Source: Hyposmocoma kahamanoa (taxonomy: Eukaryota; Arthropoda; Insecta; Lepidoptera; Cosmopterigidae). Taken from it: a stretch of DNA of 64,000 bases. Positions 1 to 10,282 of this stretch are shown in pieces. The DNA is taken from NCBI RefSeq assembly GCF_003589595.1, contig NW_020654748.1, forward strand, positions 6,378,902 to 6,442,901, written 5' to 3'. The first letter of the stretch is position 1. Each line of letters opens with the position of its first letter. A program made the translations under genes and the position numbers. The notes beneath the pieces were generated by a model, which had not been told where the DNA came from, made no database searches, and saw nothing but the letters and a program-made list of their open reading frames with translations.

Positions 1-1291
1 ATCAATCTCATTTGGTCATTTGCCACCAAGCCGCCATTTTGGAAGAAAAAACTAAAAAAAAGTGGATAGTTACTCTACGTGACATGGAAACTGAAATCAG
101 GATGGAATCTCGAGGGTGCTACAATTTCAAAGCCCGAACGAAGGCGTAGAGGGATAGTTCCTAATTACAGCCTGTCTGTTTTGTTCAGATGTCTTGCGCT
201 TGAAATTACAATCGACGTGATTTCATATAAGAGATGATTTCTGAGTGAATGATAGGTGCCACAGCTTACCAAAAATAGTATTTCTAGTTTTGTGTTAAAT
301 ATCATATCACAGTTACCTTTTACGCATGTATTAATATTGTTAGCAAGCAACTACAGTCATTAAAATTTTGCTGCATGTCAGCCTTGAAACAGACTGTGAG
401 GAATTAATTTCGCGTTCAGTGGATATTGACTGCGTTGTTCAACAACCACTAGCTCAGTCATTTGTAGCCTGACACAATGATAGATGACCAAGAGCTAGCA
501 GCTTATTGTTGTGCAATGTAGAGAATGGAAGACTGAAGATATTTCAATGTAGCGTAGGTTGTTAAATATAAATCATTTTCTTTGCCCATCGGGGAGTCAT
601 TTTTTATATGAGAAGTTTCTGCTCTGATTCGTACAACGAGAAATCAATAAAATCGAATGTGTAAATTGCGAATCTTTGTACTGTTAACTGTGAAAGACAG
701 AGCCTTTGGGATGACTCGAATATATACTTAGATACAAAATTAGTTACACGTTTTAGGAGAAATAATAATATAGGCACGTTTTCAAGAATCGTCGGAAATG
801 GATATGTCAAGCAAATAAGTTCATTAATATAATTTACTTGGCGTAAAACATTTTAGTATTCGCTTAAATAATTATATTATTTATTCACGGAAATAACATT
901 TTGGTGATATAACGTAGGTACATTTTTATTATGTACGAAAGACCTTTGTCTATCCACACATATCATCACCGTTTCCAGGTCGTGGACGGACCGTGCTCCG
1001 TCAGAGGCCCAAAAAATTATCGGTATGTACATTTTGTATGAACTTGTTCATACATGTCCGTGCGGAGCTTCGTGGCGCGCGCAGATGCAATTTATTAATG
1101 TTTTAAACATAACACATGTTTTAAACAAAACATGGTACATGATAGACATAACGTTTACTGTTTTTCCTAAGATCTATTTCCCCACTAGTGTAGTCACTGA
1201 ACCGACACTCTGATACGAAAACAAAATGATGCCTGAGGGGAATAGATGGACGGCTGCAGCCTATTCACGATCCTGTCACGTCACTGACGTA
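1..1291. other. Unrecognised AT-rich sequence
   Basis: No gene or repeat family recognised. The short reading frames show no domain and look like chance. A perfect 9-bp inverted repeat with a 2-base spacer (TGTATGAAC/GTTCATACA) lies at 1035-1054, and a small direct repeat of ATGTTTTAAACA follows near 1098-1127. Confidence 0.5.
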
Positions 1292-1600
1292 ATAGTAGAG
1301 CTCCTTGTGAAAGAGTTCGTCCAGGGAAGTATTGCCACCTTACCTATTTCAGCCGCCAAGCTGTAATGTCAGCATTACCGTGATCCCATTTTGAAGGGTA
1401 ACAACAGTGCTGGTGAAATTACAGGCACGTGGGACTTGTCAACTTACGTCTCAGGGTGACAGGGCGCAGTGGCAGTGCCCGTCAGATTTTTGCGATTTAA
1501 AGCTCTGAGTGGTACTACAACTGTTACGGATATGGCGTGTAGCTTACCATCAGGCGCACGACCAGTTTGTGCTGTCACTTGGTATTATAAAAAAAATATA
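1292..1600 (+). repeat. Family A SINE-like repeat, near full length
   Basis: Matches the reference copy at 56246-56553 from the 5' AGTAGAGCTCCTTGTGAAAG through the hairpin block to the A-rich tail TTGGTATTATAAAAAAAA. It continues into a 3' segment (1601-1850) that is also found behind the A copy at 62730, so the two form a larger composite repeat. Confidence 0.85.
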
Positions 1601-1780
1601 TAAGTGTGTGATTAGAAAGCCCTTGAGAGGTGCATAGCCTCGGCACGGCCACGGCCCTATTACGTCCACGGCGCTGATGTGTGTAGATAGAGACCTTACA
1701 CGATTCTCTGACTCCTTACTTCACAAGTTTGCTATAATTGAGTGCTATGAGGCTATGTTGAGTGTGTGCGTTATTTATTT
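1601..1780 (+). repeat. Composite-repeat spacer shared with 62960-63165
   Basis: The motif CTCGGCACGGCCACGGCCCT, then CGTCCACGG..CTGAT, GTAGATAGAGACCTTA and TTGCTATAATT occur in the same order behind the family A copy near 62960-63170. Positions 1747-1777 also match the 3' end of SINE D (GGCTATGTTGAGTGTGTGCG). Confidence 0.6.
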
Positions 1781-1870
1781 AATTATTAATACAAAAATCA
1801 CAAAGAAAAATTCCTTCGATCTTACGTAACTTGAACCTGCGTGTGTATGCCAATTTAGGGCCACTTGTAT
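1780..1870 (-). repeat. SINE B fragment (tRNA-headed)
   Basis: Reverse complement of the family B head. CACAAAGAAAAATTCCTTCG is the body junction, and the following ACTTGAACCTGCG is a decayed tRNA B-box. The A-box end has diverged. Confidence 0.6.
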
Positions 1871-3125
1871 CTTAGGAGTCAGTGATCCGTTGTTAAATAA
1901 GAAATTGTTGAAGTCTTTCGGTACCTTTAAGGAAATATTAAGGGAATCGGGTGACATTCCAAGGTTTCGTTGGCATGTTATGAGAGCGTCGCACAAAAGG
2001 TGCCTCGTGGCGTGCCCTAGCATTCTTACGAGGACCCATAATCTTAAACCTTGAGTTCGCTATTTGTACCCAATTCGTTTATTCTGTTTTTGTTTGTTCC
2101 GCATATGTATCTGCGAAGCGTGGAAATTTGGAGACGGTAAGCCGATGTAATAGATACGCAATACATGCAAAATATTTTATTTTCCAAGTTCAAGAATATC
2201 TATGACAAACCGATTGTTGTTATAAATAAAATTCTTATCATTGACAATAACTAAAGAAAGTATATTGTTGATAGTTGAAATACTTACTAATTACTAAATA
2301 TTTTTAGGTTGTAATTGAAATAGAAATACAATTGTATATTAATATGTAAAATAATACAACTGCCCAGCCCTGTCTACATACATATGTTTTTGTAAACCTT
2401 CGACGCGCAGTAAAGATTTACTTTACGAATTACGAATTAACATTTAGAGCTTAAAATGACATTGAAAACACCCGGAGATTAAAGAGCAATGCAAATGCTG
2501 AATACTGCTTACGACATCGGCAATATCATGTCATAGACATAGAACATTTCATTATTATTACATATTCTAATGTAACACTGTAGTGCTATGGTGTTAATAC
2601 ACTTCATAATAAAAACCTCTTGTCTTCTCATTCTTGGCACTTGAGAAAGAAATAAGGAAAAAAATGTTACTTGGTGACTTTGGATTACACGTGACGAAAT
2701 GATAACAAAAATAAAAGAAACTAAGGATAAAACACAAAATTAAAACTATTTTATGTAAAATGTTACCAAAAATGGTCTCAGCTTTTTGTAAAATTTAGAT
2801 AAAATCGACTCATCCGTAAAACAAAGTTCTATGTGCAAGACTATTTGTTATCATAACATAGTACATTGTGTTCGTTATTCTTCGCTGTGGATATCAGGTC
2901 GACCGTTGTTGGATTTTATATTTCCAAAACGACATAAGATATATAAATTCTCAAAACACCTTTACATAGGCCTTAGATTGAATAACGAAACTATTCTCGT
3001 CACGTACTTATTACATTCTCGCTATATAATCACATCGGACTCTGTTCTTCGGATAAGTCGAAATGTTATAAGAAGCCTTTGTCAATGATAGGTGGTTCTT
3101 ATTCCAAGATATATTTTAAAACCAA
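1871..3125. other. Unrecognised AT-rich sequence
   Basis: Nothing recognised on either strand. The reading frame at 2831-3088 (85 codons) has no recognisable domain or codon pattern and is probably chance. Confidence 0.5.
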
Positions 3126-3235
3126 ACAATTTTCTTCGGATTTAAATCGCGTTTTTTTTTTCAAACAAACCGAAATTTTGCAGTATTTATTGGTCTCATA
3201 GTCACGGCGGCTGACTGAGTAATACGTAATTTAGA
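3126..3235 (+). repeat. Family G fragment
   Basis: TTCGGATTTAAATCGCG followed by TCATAGTCACGGCGGCTGACTG matches the start of the copies at 60520 and 5655, which share CGGATTTAAATCGCG and the GTCACGGCTGATTGAG block. The copy is short and decayed. Confidence 0.55.
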
Positions 3236-3365
3236 TTCCCAATTGTAATTTGCAAAAATGTGAAAACCATACCAAAAATTGTATAATCTTTTTTATTTAT
3301 ATAGCAACATGTATTTTTTTCCGTTTTAGTATTTTATAGGGTAAGTGTAATTTCCCGCTTTTCTA

Positions 3366-3530
3366 CTTCCTATTATTATAAAGATGAATCAAACACAAAG
3401 AAAAAACGTTGAAGCGACAAACGCCGGCCGGTTCATTTCCAGTCGCATCTTTGGATTCTTTCTTTGTGTTTGTTTGGTCTTTGTATCAATAATAATAACA
3501 CAGTAGTGGAGTATTCTTACAAACACCTTT
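3366..3530. repeat. Two SINE B fragments in inverted arrangement
   Basis: The left arm (ATTATTATAAAGATGAATCA, AACACAAAGAAAA) is an imperfect reverse complement of the right arm (TTTCTTTGTGTTTGTTTGGT, TCTTTGTATCAATAATAATA). The centre holds CGCCGGCCGGTTC. The right half also has the family B tail element GTAGTGGAGTATTC. The structure could form a stem of about 50 bp with mismatches. Confidence 0.6.
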
Positions 3531-3539
3531 CCTATAAAA

Positions 3540-3716
3540 AAAGTCGACCTCATAAGTTTGTGGAATTACATTTATTTGCCAAATTTCCAGTAAAAAAGTA
3601 TTATTAAAATCGGTTCACAATTAATGTCGGAGTAATCGCGTTACACACACGTAAAAAAATACAGTCAAATCAAGAACCTCCTTCTTTTTTAAAGTCGGTT
3701 AAAAATAGATGAATTT
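3540..3716 (-). repeat. Family F repeat
   Basis: Reverse complement of family F. It has a CGACCTCATAAGT end on the left and GAACCTCCTTCTTTTTTAAA followed by GTCGGTTAAAA on the right. Its middle (AAAATCGGTTCAC, GTCGGAGTAATCGCGTTAC) matches the copy at 55501-55932. Confidence 0.7.
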
Positions 3717-3752
3717 CGTGGTAGTAAAAACATCATGATATTCAATAAAAAT
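3716..3752 (+). repeat. SINE B 3' tail fragment
   Basis: GTGGTAGTAAAAACATCATG then ATATTCAATAAA is the 3' end seen in the long family B copy at 58668-58945. No head is attached. Confidence 0.5.
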
Positions 3753-3825
3753 AAAATATTTTCTCTTCTTGTTATTTAATTATCTATTCGTTACGGAATT
3801 ATTAATTACATGTCAACTTGTCAAG

Positions 3826-3925
3826 CCGTTATACATTCCACTGCTGGACAGGGGTAGTCTTTAAGGAGCTGGTTTAGTGAGTTTGTCTGCCTCGCTAGTC
3901 CAATGCAAGTTGGGGATGTCATATC
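3826..3925. repeat. SINE C-type fragment
   Basis: TTCCACTGCTGGACAGGGG and CCAATGCAAGTTGGGGATGTC resemble the body of the family C repeat at 5955-6190 (GGACCAATGAAGGTTGGGGA). Only this part is present. Confidence 0.4.
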
Positions 3926-4125
3926 TTTTTATTTTGATTTATTTTTATTTTAATAGTAGAAATTACAGAAACAATTACCTTGTTTTCAAACAATATAATT
4001 TTATAAAGAAACAGCAGTAAATCTGCATTCCAATTATAACTGTTCACAGCGTTCAGAAAACTATAGACTATGCGATCTTATGAATAAGATCTTATGAAGA
4101 ATTTTAAAATAGAAGAAGGTATAGG

Positions 4126-4590
4126 TCAAATGAGTCGTTTAATGACGGACTTTTTGAATGCGGGAAGGCTATCACGAAATATATCATGGTTACAACAAAT
4201 ATCATTATATGTTCTACACATTCGGTAAATTGGACTATTTGCAAAAATATTATCACTTACGAATGGTTGATTAGCAAATAATTGAGATCGGTGAACTGAA
4301 CGAGTTGACACCCTTATGCAGATCTTATCCAGTAATTTGTCACCAAATCCACCATTAACTATTTTGTGCAATGTACATAAGTCACTGGTAACTCAACAGC
4401 GAGCAAGGGTTTCTACCTTAAACTTATTGAGTATGCTTTCATAACCCAACAATTTACATCTCAACCCAAGTCTACTGCAAAGCATTCTTAGAAATCGACG
4501 TTGAACAGATTCTATCTGATCGATGTGTGTTTTGTACATGAGAAACCAGACCGATGAGCAGTATCCACGGTTGCTCATGCTTAAACGGCT
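4126..4590 (-). pseudogene. LINE reverse transcriptase C-terminal remnant (Jockey/CR1 type)
   Basis: Two reading frames on the minus strand (4578-4393 and 4371-4126) together read as the thumb and C-terminal part of a non-LTR retrotransposon ORF2. The first contains SSVWFLMYKTHID followed by QIESVQRRFLRML, the usual 'VWsP.y..hi..iE.VQrrFlr' block of Jockey/CR1 reverse transcriptases. The second continues with LHKIVNGGFGDKLLDKI. Catalytic palm motifs are absent, so this is a 5'-truncated copy, and the two parts are separated by stop codons. A LINE ORF2 of this kind normally supplies reverse transcriptase for target-primed retrotransposition; this copy cannot. The clade assignment is an inference from the short conserved block. 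Confidence 0.7.
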
Positions 4591-4705
4591 TTAAGGGTCG
4601 CTAACCTTTTTTGACATGCAGGTTTTTAATCATGATGTTCTCCATCATAAATATTTAAAAGCGTGTTTGATTTCCATCTCCTTGTAGGCCTAACACAAGA
4701 TTTAC

Positions 4706-4984
4706 TAGCAGCAGGGCTCTTCTTTCCTTTCCTATTTCTGCCGCCAAGCAGTAATGTCAGCATTACCATGTTCCGGTTTTGAAGGATAAGATAAGGTTGC
4801 TGGTGAAATTACAGGCACATGAGACTTGTCAACTTCTGCCTCGGGGTGACCGGCGCAGTGGCAGTGTCCCTTAGATGTTTGCGATTTAAAGCCCTTAGTG
4901 GCACTGCAACTGTTATGGACAGGCATATAGCTTACCATCAGGCGCACGACTTCTTCGTCTCGTCACTTGATATTCTAAAATAAT
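4706..4984 (+). repeat. Family A SINE-like repeat
   Basis: TAGCAGCAGGGCTCT at the left is a decayed 5' end with a deletion. From CCTATTTCTGCCGCCAAGC onward it follows the reference to CGTCACTTGATATTCTAAAA. The internal hairpin CAGTAATG-TCAG-CATTAC is retained. Confidence 0.85.
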
Positions 4985-5049
4985 TAAGAAAAGCAACAGG
5001 GCGTGACATGTGCGAAATACGTAGACATAATGCGCGAGATACTGTCTAT

Positions 5050-5270
5050 AAGACACTGTCATGCTAGCCCTAATAATAGAATGTGATGATGAGGTTGACG
5101 ATTAGCTTTATAATGTCGATTCAGTTTAGCCTTGAAAAGACCCAAATTATAGCGTTCAGGGAACAAATCTGCAGGCAGGGGATTCCACTTCAATGCCGTA
5201 AGCCATATAAATGTGAAAGCGTAACGCTTCGTTGAAATCTTGGGTATATCCACACCAGCCTACGTCTAGT
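5050..5270 (-). pseudogene. LINE ORF2 extreme C-terminus remnant
   Basis: The minus-strand frame 5253-5059 contains AFTFIWLTALKWNPLPADLF followed by PERYNLGLFKAKLNRHY. This is the typical end of a Jockey/R1/I-type LINE ORF2 ('FiprTa.lWN.LP..vFPe.Ynl..FK..v'). It is short, with no palm domain, and has no obvious poly-A on the minus strand. It may come from a different LINE than the fragment at 4126-4590, because it lies at lower coordinates with unrelated sequence between. Function is lost. Confidence 0.65.
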
Positions 5271-5654
5271 CCCTCAATGACAGATATAAATAAGTAACTT
5301 AGGAATTAAGGTCATAGGTCATATAAAGCCAAGAGATTCGAAATTCAGAAGTACCTGCTCTCCCACTGGGCTATTAATTTGAAATATATATAAACAATTA
5401 CGCAAGAAAATTTGTTTTCCATAACGCAATAGCATTTGGACCCATTTTAATTTGTTTGATACATTTAGATACGGTTCAGAACATTGCTTAATCGATTTAA
5501 TCCTCCAGTTTTGTACCAATTTAGGATTCACATTTGATCTCACAATACTTTGATGTTTTTAACCAAGTCTTTTAGAAATCGAGACAAAAACGTATCATAT
5601 ACGCATGCAATTTATATAAAATGCTTCATAAATAACAAGAAGCTTTGAAAATAA
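5271..5654. other. Unrecognised AT-rich sequence
   Basis: Nothing recognised. The 74-codon minus frame at 5319-5543 has no known motif. Confidence 0.4.
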
Positions 5655-5935
5655 CATAATTTTTCCGGCTTCTAATTGCGCATATTTGTTTTTAAAATAA
5701 ATCAACGTTTTGGGTTTTATACAGGTTCCATGGTCACGGCTGATTGAGATGATAAAGTCATCAACCGGTTATGTCCAATGTTAAAGCTAACCACTCTATT
5801 ATTCACTATAGTTACAAAATTTACTAATGTAAATATTTTATTTTTAATTTACCAAAAAACATTCCATTTTACGCTACATATGTTTTGCAAAAATATTTTA
5901 TTTTAACAATATAAATTTTACAATAAAATCTTCAA
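5655..5935 (+). repeat. Family G repeat
   Basis: Shares a common order with the copy at 60520-60775: CAACGTTTTGGGT, then CAGGTTCCATGGTCACGGCT, GATAAAGTCATCAACC, TATGTC..ATG, and a 3' part ACATTCCATTTTACG, CTACATATGTTTTGC, AATATTTTATTTTA. The 3' part is also seen inverted at 62330-62400. Confidence 0.65.
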
Positions 5936-5954
5936 CCCATTTATACGTCCCAAT

Positions 5955-6190
5955 GTTGCGCACGGGTCTTCTCTCAGACGATTGTTACGGCCACACTCCG
6001 CCACGTTCGCTGGACCAATGAAGGTTGGGGACCTTCATCTTTCACCTTTCATCACGATGTTTTCCTTCACCGAGAAGAAAAATTCCGAAAAACTTAGCGA
6101 TGTAAACCCGGATTCTAAACCACGGCCTGTGCTTGAGAGGCGGCAGGTCAAACTATTAGACTATCACGGCTTTAATTCAATAATTTTTAC
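5955..6190 (-). repeat. SINE C copy
   Basis: Contains CACGATGTTTTCCTTCACCG, a hallmark of a widespread lepidopteran SINE. At the right end is a reversed tRNA-like head (GGATTCTAAACC as reversed B-box, GCTTGAGAGGCGGCAGGTCA, ATTAGACTATCACGGC). A second copy is at 17735-17995. The 71-codon frame here is incidental. Confidence 0.65.
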
Positions 6191-6845
6191 TAAATAAAAT
6201 TTATTAATAGTTATATAATCGCGAAAACCTAAGACGAATTATTATATACAACAAGAAGCTTTGTTATTTAAAACAAATGTATAATGGTGCACAGTAAGCA
6301 AATAATACATTACGTAAAAAGATAAAACGTTTTAAATGTTTTTATGTAATACGTACCCCTAGAATCATTTTGTAGAGTTTGATTCATTCGTTAAATTACA
6401 GTCACGTACATTAATATGCAAACACGCAGCGAAATTATAATCAAACAATGTTCCGTATAGACATTTTATAATATTGTTCTCGTATCGTATTGTTAACATA
6501 ACCTATTGACTCTTACAATAGTAAGAGTTCTCAATTTTGTTGCATTATGTCTAAATTTTATAATTTATATTGACGTTTTTATATCGCTACACGCACTCGT
6601 AAAAATGTTGATAAAAATTACGAATTCAGGTACTCAAACAATGGATTCACAATTTGTCTACATTATTTTACCAGTACATTATTATATGGGCAATCGATTT
6701 AGTTAATGGCGAAGATAATTTACCGCATTTACTTTCATTGCGAGATGAACACTTTAACATAGGAATTAAGTTAAATCGTTAGAACTAGTAAAGTAATTAT
6801 TGTATCTATTTATTATAAAACTATGGTTACGAATTTACCATCAAA
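6191..6845. other. AT-rich sequence upstream of the CpG-rich block
   Basis: No repeat family or domain recognised. If the CpG-rich block downstream is a first exon, its promoter should lie at the right end of this stretch, but I see no unambiguous TATA box or initiator. Confidence 0.4.
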
Positions 6846-6849
6846 ACTC

Positions 6850-7058
6850 CGCGAAAAGTTTCAGCTCTCCAAACTTGTGCAGGCGACAACCAAATTCACT
6901 TTCACGTTCGATTAAAAGGTGTTGTGAAAACTTTTGCGTACAGGATGTGTTTAGTTTGGTGAAGTTATTTAGTGTTTTGGGAGGCGAGGTTTTGGAAGCG
7001 AGGGTGGTTCGCGCGCGGCGGCAGCGGGTGGCGAGCGGCGGCGGCGCGGCAAAGCACG
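6850..7058 (+). other. Candidate host 5' untranslated exon with splice donor
   Basis: From about 6960 the sequence becomes strongly CpG- and GC-rich (GCGCGCGGCGGCAGCGGGTG), unlike anything around it. It reaches a consensus splice donor, CACG|GTAAGTG, with GT at 7059-7060. CpG-rich 5' exons are common at start sites of developmental genes in AT-rich moth genomes (established knowledge). The frame 6800-7066 stays open across it but has no domain, and its start lies in AT-rich sequence, so I read the exon as non-coding. The exon's 5' limit is a guess. Alternative: a CpG-rich repeat remnant, though I see no second copy in the window. Confidence 0.4.
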
Positions 7059-7200
7059 GTAAGTGACGGCGGCCGCCCCCATGGCACTGGCGGGCGCGGG
7101 CCGGCGAAGGCGACGCGCGCGCCGCGCAGCCCGAAGAACGCGGCGTCGTCGTCGCTCCACGCCCGCCCACTCGGCTGCAAACTCCGATTTCCGTAGCTAA
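6960..7200. promoter_or_regulatory. CpG-rich block
   Basis: About 240 bp dense in CG dinucleotides (CGACGCGCGCGCCGCGCAGC, CGGCGTCGTCGTCG). It spans the putative donor at 7059 and continues about 140 bp into the putative intron. This fits a promoter-proximal region of a host gene. It is not tandemly repeated. Confidence 0.45.
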
Positions 7201-8806
7201 GCCGAAGCTTTCCTAGATTGTGTGGCCTTAGTGAACATTAATTACACCCAACTTAGTCTGATTAAACCTTGAGGAATTATCCGGATTGACAAAATTAACT
7301 TTTAACTCAGATTTATGGCATTTCAAGCGCCGACGATTGGACGAATGGAAGCCATGTTGGGATTTTTTAATTTATTCACTTTCCTGAGAGCATTACTCAA
7401 ACATAACATTATTAAATCATTGCATCATATATTTCTTTTATCTTCTGTATTTTTACTTAATAGGTCCCTATCTACACTTTAACTGAAAATTATTGCACCG
7501 CGTTTAGTAAATTAATTTCATTGGAATCAAAATATGAAAGAACACATTATACAGAAAAACAAAAATTTGACAATTTGTTATATATTTACAGTTACAATTT
7601 GTAGTATATTTGTTATTTTCACCTACGCAACTTGAAAATTATGTTTCTTAATAATTAATTAAATTAATAACGTCAACCTTTTGACCTTTATGGATTCACA
7701 CGTAACTTTCATGTGAAATAAAGCATTATTAGCACATGGTGTTTCAACCATTTTCTTAATATAACTTCACAATATCAGACCGTTGTTGTGCGTATTTGTG
7801 TTTTAACACGTTCACTATCCGGGTAAGTCCACTGGAATATGAGTGAAATAGTGTTAGTGTGTATTTTAATCGCTGATTATATTTAATATGGATATATTAT
7901 TTTGTTATTTTTGAAAAATTACACCTCTGTAAGACTATCCAATTCACAAGTTTAAAAAACCAACATCGTGTTAAATAATAAATACATTTAAGCGCAATAA
8001 ACAACTGTATGTACAGTCAGCGCGCTGTAAGTAGCTCATAACACACATAACAGCTGACGCTTTTTAATATCTAAGTAACAGAAATTAATAACAAGCTATT
8101 TGGATTTAAATCCATTAGCTGCTTGTTTCGGAAATATTTAATATTCAATATTCAACGACGTGAATAATAAGGTATAAATCTAACCAATATTTGAATAATA
8201 TATCTAGCTATCTTTGTACATTCAAAGTGATTAAGACAGTAATTAACATTGGTAACTGGTCAGCTATTTCTGATGTTGACCTTTACTATTACGCAGCAAC
8301 GAAGGGACTATATAACACTATTCCCACCGGCTTGCTTTTGAAATTAATTCTCTAACCTAATAGTCGGTGTTGGATGGAAAAATGCTTCGCATTGCAACAT
8401 TTACTTCCTGCCTTTTACATCGACTCACCATTTTGAAATATTCTTTCGCCTCTGCTTCTACTTCGTCATATTTGGACTTCCTGTTCGGACATCTCCTGTT
8501 CAGTCTCTTCCGATCTATTTATTCTCTGTCACCATTATCAATCTATAAATAATGTGCCGCATAACAGCCTTCTCATACGTTTATGCGGTCAGTATAATGT
8601 CTCATGTGATACGTTGTAATCATGATGGAATTTTCCATGGCCCGAAATAATGTGAAATGTCTTCCTCAGATCGCTTATTTTTGTTGTACACCATTATTTA
8701 CATCATTACCTATCTCGTCGTTACTTTTTTACGAAAAGATGCCCTTTTGAAGTCTCAAAACCAGTCCCCTGGTGTGTCGCAACTCACGAATCATCGAATA
8801 GAAAAT

Positions 8807-8827
8807 TGAATGAATGAATGAATGAAT
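8807..8827. repeat. (GAAT)n microsatellite
   Basis: About five tandem TGAA units. Confidence 0.8.
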
Positions 8828-9348
8828 CATTAGTTGTCTTACTATTTTAAAGTCAAGAAATGAGCCGTTATATACATGACAATACATTCAACCTGTTGCT
8901 TATTTTACACCCAAGAGCATTTAAGTACTTTTGTCACTGCAATTTGTTATGAGTCCCCTGGAAAAAATGTGACTCCAAAATTGTCACAAATAGTACATAT
9001 CTTCGTGCAATTTTGCTATTCCGGACGATCATAGCACGTCGTGAAGTTCGCATTAAACTGTAAATAACACTGCACGCGTTCAGTTCGTCAATGCAGTGCC
9101 TCAAAGGTAAAAAATTTTGTCGCTAACAGTCAAACTTTCAGTTCCCTAGTGAGTGTTTTCTTCAATAACCAACCTCAGATTGTCGGTATCTTAAGTACAG
9201 ACATAATAGTCATTTATCGCTTTTGTGCTTACCTACAATATTCATTATATCAACTCTTATTACTACTTTACGTATTTATTTGTTCATTTTTCCCGCAACA
9301 CAATAGTTACCTAGTGCGGGGTATAGTAGTAGTAGGGGCATAGTGGTA

Positions 9349-9387
9349 GTTAACTAGTGCGGGGCTATGTTGTGTGCGTTATTTAGG
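9349..9387 (+). repeat. SINE D 3' end fragment
   Basis: AACTAGTGCGGGGCTATGTT and GTGTGCGTTATTTAG match the 3' end of SINE D as seen reversed at 15096-15135. No head is present. Confidence 0.55.
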
Positions 9388-10196
9388 TACATTACAAACT
9401 TATTACTAAATAGTCAACAACTGGCAATTCTTTGCCTAGTGGCAGATCATCTGGTAATCAATCAATATCATTGAACTTAGAGTAGGAACGTATATATTTG
9501 TAATGAGAGTTCTAGTTTGAGAACGTCTATAATCTCTTATTTAAACTTTAACACGAAATATACCGATATTAAATCCAAGAAATAAACCTTCAGGATTATA
9601 ATAATAAATGATACGGTCTACTGATTGAAGCAATTCACTGAAATATTAAACAATTGAGAAAAATCAGAGGAAAGATCATAAAAAAACAGTTCGCTGTACA
9701 TTTGCCCATTCCTTTCTTTAAACGTTCATTGTAATCACGAAAGAAAATAATTTGTTTCTGAATTTTTTATCGAGAATTTTGTAAGAAGTTCTATAATTAA
9801 TTGTAATCCATTGTTCAGAAATCTACGCACAGTCAAGGACTCTAACATTATGCCGAATATTAAATTTTGCTGTCCAAAGACTTAACACAAATTAACAATA
9901 ATAATTGGAATTCCCCAAGCCACAAAACGTATTATTAATCTGAATCTCGAATTGAACACAGCGTTAACTAAAACGTACCAAGAAGGCTCGAAGTTTACAT
10001 CATTGTCAGATTAAAGGTCTTATACTTGCTTTTTGTAAGCTTCCTTCAAACTGACTATTCGTGAATATAAAGGGTTATTTGGAAAATACAAACAACCTCG
10101 CAGAACTATATTACTAACATCATTAACTACAGTTTTTATTCCATGCTTTTAATCATTTATCGCAATTCAACTTTTATATGTCGCTCTCGCGTAAGT

Positions 10197-10282
10197 CACG
10201 CCCTATCGTGCTAGCCGTACAGGTAAGGTGTAAGTTCAAACGTGCAAACATCGCGCCCTATCGTGCTTGCCCTACAAGGCTC
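10197..10282 (+). repeat. Short direct repeat pair, 55-bp period
   Basis: CACGCCCTATCGTGCTAGCC at 10197 recurs as CGCGCCCTATCGTGCTTGCC at 10252, and both run on into a CTACA/GTACA + AGG tail. Confidence 0.6.

Noticed and set aside
6841..7170. Minus-strand 109-codon frame over the CpG-rich block
   Set aside because: Its length comes from GC-rich composition lacking stops. It has low-complexity Arg/Ala/Pro content and no domain. The splice donor is on the plus strand.
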